Shown one piece after another: positions 23,725 to 28,855 of a stretch of DNA of 28,855 nucleotides. Under the pieces are notes generated by a model, which did not search any database, was not told the DNA's origin, and worked only from the letters and a program-made list of their open reading frames with translations. The DNA lies in NCBI GenBank assembly GCA_016283195.1, contig JAEEML010000121.1, positions 1 through 28,855 of the forward strand. Reading direction: 5' to 3'. The position numbers and the translations under genes were made by a program. Numbering within the stretch: position 1 is the first letter of the stretch; each line of letters begins with the position of its first letter. Source of the DNA: Deltaproteobacteria bacterium (GTDB taxonomy: Bacteria > JAEEML01).

Positions 23725-24822
23725 TTATTTGCGTTTTTCAATGTAGGTATAAGCGGCGCAGCTTTTTTTTACAATAATGCGGCCGTTCATCTGATTGGTA
23801 AAGAGACCGGCTTCGATTAAAGCGCTGATGATGGGCCGTTTTTGGCTGGCGCCAATTACCATATCGGATATTTCCACCGATTTTTTGCTCTGGCTACCGT
23901 CGCTCTCCATATTCACCAGGCGGCAATTGGAGATAGTAGCCCCGGTGGCACCGGCATTCATAGCCACATGGAGCAAATCTTTGGCCATGGTGTCGTTGCA
24001 GATAATCATAATATTTTCCAGGTTTTTCATATAAGTGCGCCCTTCTTGACTCTGGCCGAGAAGAGTGCGCCGGCGCCACTCGGTATTGCCCTTTATTTCA
24101 TCTATGGCGCTCACTATCTGGCCCACGCTGGCGGCGGCCCGGCTGGCGCCAAAGAAGCTTTTGGTATCCATATCGGCCCGCGAAACCGGGTAAGTGAAAA
24201 TAAAGCCCATACCGGGCCGGTAGAGGCGGCCGGCCTCAATTAAAAGCTCCATCATGCCTTCGGCATCGTGCTCAGCCACCACCACATTGACCATCTCTTT
24301 TTCCGGCGGAATAGTGATGCGCACCAGCCCCATACGGTCGCGAATACCGCCGCCGGTGCCGTAATAGAGGGCCGGGACGCCGGAACCGCTATCCACCGCC
24401 CGCCGGGCGAGAGCCATACCGCGCCCGCGCTGAATAATGGCATATATGCCCATAAGTGCTGTTTTTTGCACCGAAAAATCTAAATCAAGTTCATTAAAAT
24501 TATCCGGCGTCTCATCGGCTTCCAAAAGAATAGCCGGCTCCACAAAGACCGAGCCGCGCCCCTCCTGATGCCAGAGCACTTTACCAGCAATCGTCTCAAA
24601 AAGAGCTGCCTCTTCATCAGGCGCACAATAAAAATGATAAGTATCCAGGCTGTTTTCTACCCAGGGAGTGCCAAAAAAGCTCTTGGAATCGCTCAAAGCC
24701 ACTCCCTTGCCTTGCTGAAAAATATAGTCGCTGATGTGGCACTCTTGTAACGTTTGCAAAAGCAGTGGGGAGACCACCTTATAAACGGCCACGGTAAATT
24801 TGGAAATAGCACGCACTCTCAT
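23725..24822 (-). CDS. Protein with three PII-like domains
   Basis: 365 aa, no signal peptide or membrane segment. The middle part (about 120-213) reads like a PII protein: QRGRGMALARRAVDSGSGVP, then GLVRITIPPEKEMVNVVVAEHD and EAGRLYRPGMGFIFTYPV. An N-terminal part (about 2-100) and a C-terminal part (about 266-360, LIEAGLFTNQMNGRIIVKK) seem to have the same ferredoxin-like layout. A KSFFG motif recurs at 47-51 and 221-225. PII proteins are usually homotrimers of ~110 aa that bind ATP/ADP and control transporters. Its ATG overlaps the DUF1538 stop (ATGA), so the two are made together. Likely a regulator of that membrane protein. Confidence 0.7.
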   Translation of the reverse strand: MRVRAISKFTVAVYKVVSPLLLQTLQECHISDYIFQQGKGVALSDSKSFFGTPWVENSLDTYHFYCAPDEEAALFETIAGKVLWHQEGRGSVFVEPAILLEADETPDNFNELDLDFSVQKTALMGIYAIIQRGRGMALARRAVDSGSGVPALYYGTGGGIRDRMGLVRITIPPEKEMVNVVVAEHDAEGMMELLIEAGRLYRPGMGFIFTYPVSRADMDTKSFFGASRAAASVGQIVSAIDEIKGNTEWRRRTLLGQSQEGRTYMKNLENIMIICNDTMAKDLLHVAMNAGATGATISNCRLVNMESDGSQSKKSVEISDMVIGASQKRPIISALIEAGLFTNQMNGRIIVKKSCAAYTYIEKRK

Positions 24823-26729
24823 AGTTCACCTGCCTTTTGTTCCATAAGGAGGCGTTTTTTGGCTTTATAATTGGAGATGAGCCCCATTAGAGTCACAGTT
24901 AAAATGGGGCAGGCCGAAGCCATGGTTAAAATACCAAAACCTTCCGGCACATTCATCTGCATACCAATGCCCAGCCCCATCGCCAAAACCAGCGGCACAG
25001 TAACCGGCCCGGTAGTAACGCCGGCCGAATCCCAGGCAATATTCACATAGAGTTCATCGCTGAATTTAGTTAAAATAACCAGGATAATATAAATAGGGAG
25101 CAGCATATATAAAAGCGGAATATTCCATATAATTTTGCCGGCGCCCAAACAAAGGCCCATACCAACACCGGAGGCTACGGCAAAAATGAGCGTCTTCTTT
25201 TTAAAAGTACCGACAGTGAGCTCCTCCACCTTCATGCCGAGAGCATTTAAAGCCGGCTCAGCCAAAGTAGCAAGCAGCCCCAAAACAAAGGCAAAGAGCA
25301 GCACAATGGCAAAGCCGGGCAGCGATTTTTCCTTTTCACCGTAAAGCGGGCCGATTTCCGGCACATAAGTGTAGGTTTTATTAGCTTTATTATAGTGGCT
25401 GGGATTATAGGGTATGCCTTTGTATTTATTGCCATCTTTTTGGAAGAAAAATTCCGAAACCCTGCCGTTTGCATCAATGGATTTTTGCACCATTTCTTGG
25501 GGAATAAAAGGAGTTACCTGCTCTATTTCATCGGTCAGCTCAATAGCTTTAAAAGATGAAGGCAGGCGGCGCCCCACTTGATTGCCCATTTTTGTAAGGC
25601 CAAATTCCATGCCAATATTAAAGAGTCCCATGCCGAGGATAGCAATAAAAATACCGCAGATTATTTCATCTTTTTTGGGCAGGCGCTCTCTTAAAATAAG
25701 GAAAAAGGCCAAAAGCAAAAAGATAGTAAGCGGCAAAATGGCCTGACCGGCACTCAAAAAATTGTCCCTTATTATAGCCAAAATATTAAAGGAATCAGCT
25801 GTAGCGGCCGCACCTGTCGCCACCTGGCTTTTAAGAGCGGCCAGAGCCTCCGGCGAACCGGCGATAAAGAGAGCTTTTTCGTAATTTTCCGGGCTAAAAA
25901 ATTCATCATAAGACATAGGCGGCAAAATGCCGTAATTAAGGCTAAAATAAATACCGAAACCAAGAACTGTCAAAATAGGCAGGGCACTGGCAAGAGTTAC
26001 CACACCAAAGCCCATAGAGCCATTGTCTTCACCGCCAACAGAGCGGCAAATACCGATACCGAGAGCCAAAACAAGCGGCACGGTAACCGGCCCGGTGGTG
26101 ACGCCGCCGCAATCCCAAGCCAGGCCCAAAAGGTAATTGATATTGGCATCAAAAAAGCCGGCACAGGAAACTATGAGCAAAAGTGGTATTATTACATAAA
26201 TAAACGGTTTCAAAGAGATAGAATAGGTAAAGCGCATCATACCGGCCACAACGGCCAGGCCCACACCGCCGGCCACGCAAATAACGAGAGCCCAGGAATA
26301 GCGGTTTAAAAGCAAATATAAAAGTGGGGCATCCCAGGGTTTGATAAAGGAGCCACTGGCTTTTAAAATGCCAATGGAGGGCTCGGCATAAGTGGCCCCA
26401 ACGCCCAAAATAAAGGCCAAAACAATGATGGTAACCATGCTGGCTTTCACCGGCAGCTTAATACCGATAATTTCGCCCAGCGGCATGATACCGATTAGGA
26501 GCCCTTCCAGAAAGAAAGCCAGCCCCAAAACCACAAGAGTCATGCCGATGGCAATAATGCCGCCTTCGGCAATATTCAGGCGCAAAAAGGCCATTTGGAA
26601 GAAGATTAACCATAAAATAACCGGCAAGACCGACCTAAGCTGTTCGGCCAGTTTGGCTTTGCAAAAAGGCAGCCACATACTGAGCTGCTGCTTTAGTGGG
26701 ATTGCCACTTTTTTAGTTTGGACAGCCAT
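24819..26729 (-). CDS. DUF1538 membrane protein, two fused copies
   Basis: 636 aa, at least ten hydrophobic segments. It is a direct internal duplication: GVTTGPVTVPLVLA occurs at 209-222 and 570-583, preceded by AWD in both; YAEP (114-117) matches LAEP (489-492); and T-ASA-PILTV follows both. These motifs are those of the DUF1538 family, whose substrate I do not know. The conserved Pro/Thr/Gly motif inside the membrane suggests a transport path. Two hydrophilic inserts (about 261-316 and 383-470) separate the halves. The stop overlaps the PII-like gene start by four bases. It starts 50 bases after the der stop, with GAGGA upstream. Confidence 0.8.
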   Translation of the reverse strand: MAVQTKKVAIPLKQQLSMWLPFCKAKLAEQLRSVLPVILWLIFFQMAFLRLNIAEGGIIAIGMTLVVLGLAFFLEGLLIGIMPLGEIIGIKLPVKASMVTIIVLAFILGVGATYAEPSIGILKASGSFIKPWDAPLLYLLLNRYSWALVICVAGGVGLAVVAGMMRFTYSISLKPFIYVIIPLLLIVSCAGFFDANINYLLGLAWDCGGVTTGPVTVPLVLALGIGICRSVGGEDNGSMGFGVVTLASALPILTVLGFGIYFSLNYGILPPMSYDEFFSPENYEKALFIAGSPEALAALKSQVATGAAATADSFNILAIIRDNFLSAGQAILPLTIFLLLAFFLILRERLPKKDEIICGIFIAILGMGLFNIGMEFGLTKMGNQVGRRLPSSFKAIELTDEIEQVTPFIPQEMVQKSIDANGRVSEFFFQKDGNKYKGIPYNPSHYNKANKTYTYVPEIGPLYGEKEKSLPGFAIVLLFAFVLGLLATLAEPALNALGMKVEELTVGTFKKKTLIFAVASGVGMGLCLGAGKIIWNIPLLYMLLPIYIILVILTKFSDELYVNIAWDSAGVTTGPVTVPLVLAMGLGIGMQMNVPEGFGILTMASACPILTVTLMGLISNYKAKKRLLMEQKAGEL

Positions 26730-26779
26730 TTAATCCTCACATATCGGCAACAAAAGAAAAGTTTTAGGAAAAAGTACCG

Positions 26780-28201
26780 CTAACCGGAGCGTTTGCCCCG
26801 CTCGCGCAAGATGAGGCGAATCGGTACTCCTTGCAAATGATAACGTTCACGAATGGCGTTTATAATATAGCGTTTGTAATTATCATCCACACTCTCTTTA
26901 TTAGAGACGCTGATGACAAAAACCACCGGGGCAGTGCCAACCTGAGTAATAAAGAAAAACTTGGCCCGCCGCCGTTTTAGCGCCGGAGGGGCGTGCTGAG
27001 CCACCAGGCGCTCCAAAAGGCGATTTAGTTCCGCTGTGGGAATGCGGGTGGCCCTTAAATTAGCCACCTTGGTGGCTGTATCTAAAATAGTATAAATATT
27101 ACGGCCAGTTATAGCCGAAGTTGTCACCACCGGCACATGAGCTAGAGCGGGGAAAGTTTTGCCTACATATTCGCCGGCAGCTTTGGCATCGCGCGCTTTA
27201 TCCGGCACTAAATCCCACTTATTAAGGGCAATAACCAAACCGCAGCCCTTTTCTTCGGCTAGAGACATAATGCGGATATCCTGCTCACCAAAAGAGGCGG
27301 CGCTATCCAGCACCATAATGGCCACATCGGCCCGCTCAAGTGCTCTAATAGCCGAAACGGCGGCAAAGCGCTCCACACCGGCCGCAATATTGTTTTTTTT
27401 GCGCAAGCCGGCTGTGTCTATGATGATGTAATCCCTATCTTTATAAGTAAGTGCGGTATCTATGGCATCTCTCGTAGTGCCGGGCATATTGGCGACAAGC
27501 GCGCGTTCTTCGCCCAAAAGAGCATTTAAAATAGAGGACTTACCAACATTCGGCCGGCCGATAATGGCTATTTTCAGCGGCCCGGCAGCGGGAATTTCCA
27601 CTTGTTCATCGGCTCCGTTTTCGGCGGCTTTAAGAGCTCTTTCGGCAAGCTCATCCAAAGCTTCATCGGCAGCCAAAGGGGTCTTATCGGGCTCCATTTT
27701 GAGAGAGGCAAAAATGGCGCTAAAAAGATCATCAATACCTAGGCCATGCGAAGCGCTTATAGGAAAAACTTCACTAAAACCCAGTTCATAAAACTCGGCA
27801 CTAAGAATTTGCCTCTTTTCGGAATCAGCCTTATTTACAGCCAAAAAAGTGGGTTTTCCGGCCTTGCGCAAAAGGGCGGCTACCTGGCTATCCTGGGGAT
27901 TAAGGCCGCTTTTAGCCTCGGTCATAAAAATGACAGCATCGGCTTCATCAATAGCAAGACCGGCTTGCTTTAGAAGCGAGGGCATATAGCTATGATTATT
28001 TTCCAAATCAAGGCCACCGGTATCCACCAAGATAAAGCGATAATCATCATAAGTGACTTCGCCGTAAAGGCGGTCGCGAGTGACTCCCGGCTCGTCTTCT
28101 ACAATAGCAGCCGGGCGCTTTAAAAGGCGATTAAAGAGCGTACTCTTCCCCACATTGGGGCGGCCCACAATGGCAATAAGCGGTAAGATGGCTGGTGGCA
28201 T
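26780..28201 (-). CDS. der: GTPase Der (EngA), ribosome assembly
   Basis: 473 aa with two GTPase domains and a C-terminal KH-like domain. P-loops GRPNVGKS at 13-20 and 215-222; DTGGL and DTAGL switch II motifs; NKAD and NKWD base-specificity motifs; C-terminal end VPIRLILRERGKR is typical. Der acts in 50S subunit maturation. It starts 7 bases after the mglA stop with only a weak ribosome site, so coupling to mglA is likely. Confidence 0.97.
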   Translation of the reverse strand: MPPAILPLIAIVGRPNVGKSTLFNRLLKRPAAIVEDEPGVTRDRLYGEVTYDDYRFILVDTGGLDLENNHSYMPSLLKQAGLAIDEADAVIFMTEAKSGLNPQDSQVAALLRKAGKPTFLAVNKADSEKRQILSAEFYELGFSEVFPISASHGLGIDDLFSAIFASLKMEPDKTPLAADEALDELAERALKAAENGADEQVEIPAAGPLKIAIIGRPNVGKSSILNALLGEERALVANMPGTTRDAIDTALTYKDRDYIIIDTAGLRKKNNIAAGVERFAAVSAIRALERADVAIMVLDSAASFGEQDIRIMSLAEEKGCGLVIALNKWDLVPDKARDAKAAGEYVGKTFPALAHVPVVTTSAITGRNIYTILDTATKVANLRATRIPTAELNRLLERLVAQHAPPALKRRRAKFFFITQVGTAPVVFVISVSNKESVDDNYKRYIINAIRERYHLQGVPIRLILRERGKRSG

Positions 28202-28208
28202 TTAAGGA

Positions 28209-28796
28209 TCAGCCGCCTTTTTTGAGCTCAATGAGCACTAACTTGGCAATGGCTTTCAAGGTATTGAAAACGCCGACACCGGTAGTAGCCGAAGCTTCAA
28301 AATCCGGAACGCCCTTGGGATTTAAGAGCTTGCGCAGCTCATCAAGAGATGCGGCATTGCTAAGGTCACGCTTATTGTATTGGATAACGTATGGGATAGT
28401 ATCCAAATTGTAACCCTGCTCTGCCAAGTTGGTACGCAAGTTTTCCACCGATTCCAAGTTGGCTTCCATACGCTCTTCCTGGCTATCGGCCACAAAAACC
28501 ACGCCGTCAACACCTTTTAAGATGAGCTTACGCGAGGCATCGTAGAAGACCTGGCCAGGCACTGTATAGAGGTGGAAACGGGTTTTAAAGCCACGCACTT
28601 CACCCAAAGAGAGAGGCAAAAAGTCAAAGAAGAGAGTTCTCTCGGTTTCGGTAGCGAGGGAAATCATCTTGCCTTTGGCATCCGGGTTGGTCTTTGTATA
28701 AATATATTGCAAATTTGTGGTTTTGCCGCAAAGACCCGGCCCGTAGTAAACAATTTTGCAGTTAATTTCTCTGGAGCTATAGTTGATAAACGACAT
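28209..28796 (-). CDS. mglA: MglA polarity GTPase
   Basis: 195 aa, the standard MglA length. P-loop GPGLCGKTT (19-27), switch II TVPGQ (78-82), NKRD (141-144). MglA is a bacterial Ras-like GTPase that sets the leading pole in Myxococcus, switching type IV pili and gliding machinery; homologues occur in other bacteria. In myxobacteria it works with the activating protein MglB. A ribosome site AGGA lies about 11 bases upstream. The upstream gene ends 26 bases before it. Confidence 0.95.
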   Translation of the reverse strand: MSFINYSSREINCKIVYYGPGLCGKTTNLQYIYTKTNPDAKGKMISLATETERTLFFDFLPLSLGEVRGFKTRFHLYTVPGQVFYDASRKLILKGVDGVVFVADSQEERMEANLESVENLRTNLAEQGYNLDTIPYVIQYNKRDLSNAASLDELRKLLNPKGVPDFEASATTGVGVFNTLKAIAKLVLIELKKGG

Positions 28797-28822
28797 AGTA
28801 CTAGAGTCCTATTTTCCGCTGG

Positions 28823-28855
28823 TTATTCACTAAATAAGCTATCGATATCGTCATC
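28823..28855 (-). CDS. C-terminal end of an upstream gene
   Basis: Ten codons and a TAA stop are visible in frame to the right edge: DDDIDSLFSE. It is followed by 26 bases and then mglA. MglB is the usual upstream neighbour of mglA in myxobacteria, but ten acidic residues do not identify it. Confidence 0.45.
   Translation of the reverse strand, partial: DDDIDSLFSE

Overview
The window reads as a bacterial chromosome segment from a deltaproteobacterial, probably Myxococcota-like organism. Three things point that way: an MglA-type small GTPase (polarity/gliding switch), a serine protease ending in a MYXO-CTERM-like sorting signal with Cys-rich repeats, and many long secreted lipoproteins. Base composition looks moderate to AT-rich by eye, so this is not a classical high-GC myxobacterium; an anaerobic or host-associated relative is possible but unproven. 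No rRNA, tRNA, CRISPR array, insertion sequence or phage gene was seen.

Layout. (1) 1-5488, minus strand: two tandem paralogous giant lipoprotein genes. The first runs off the left edge; the second is complete (1146 aa). Each has a near-identical promoter-like block and a GGCGC/GCGCC hairpin just before the ribosome binding site. (2) 5609-15860, minus strand: one long, tightly packed run transcribed leftward from a good promoter at 15896-15925. In order of transcription it holds a secreted protein of unknown role, a Tgl/PilF-like TPR lipoprotein, a tail-anchored RodZ-like HTH protein, RNase J, an FG-GAP lipoprotein, MntP manganese exporter, an LpxL-like acyltransferase homologue, and BatC, BatD and BatE. 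BatA and BatB are absent here. (3) 16076-18488, plus strand: the serine protease lipoprotein, then an RluA-family pseudouridine synthase. (4) 18473-19714, minus: adenosine deaminase, overlapping the synthase tail to tail. (5) 19832-20794, minus: a FISUMP-domain lipoprotein, with a 374-base AT-rich upstream region carrying two TGACATTTTTGTC boxes. (6) 21169-28855, minus: a second tight run made of the end of an unidentified gene, mglA, der, a duplicated DUF1538 membrane protein, a protein with three PII-like domains, a YbgC-type thioesterase and a lipoprotein prolyl oligopeptidase.

How the parts fit. Much of the window concerns the cell envelope: lipoproteins, Bat proteins, an acyltransferase homologue and a pilotin-like TPR protein. 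MglA and the Tgl-like protein together hint at type IV pilus or gliding polarity. The best candidate for an undescribed system is the translationally coupled pair DUF1538 membrane protein plus triple-PII-like protein (23725-26729). It looks like a membrane carrier with its own nucleotide- or metabolite-sensing regulator, in which one chain may imitate a PII trimer. The second candidate is the tandem giant lipoprotein family with its shared regulatory leader, one member carrying a metallothionein-like cysteine segment.
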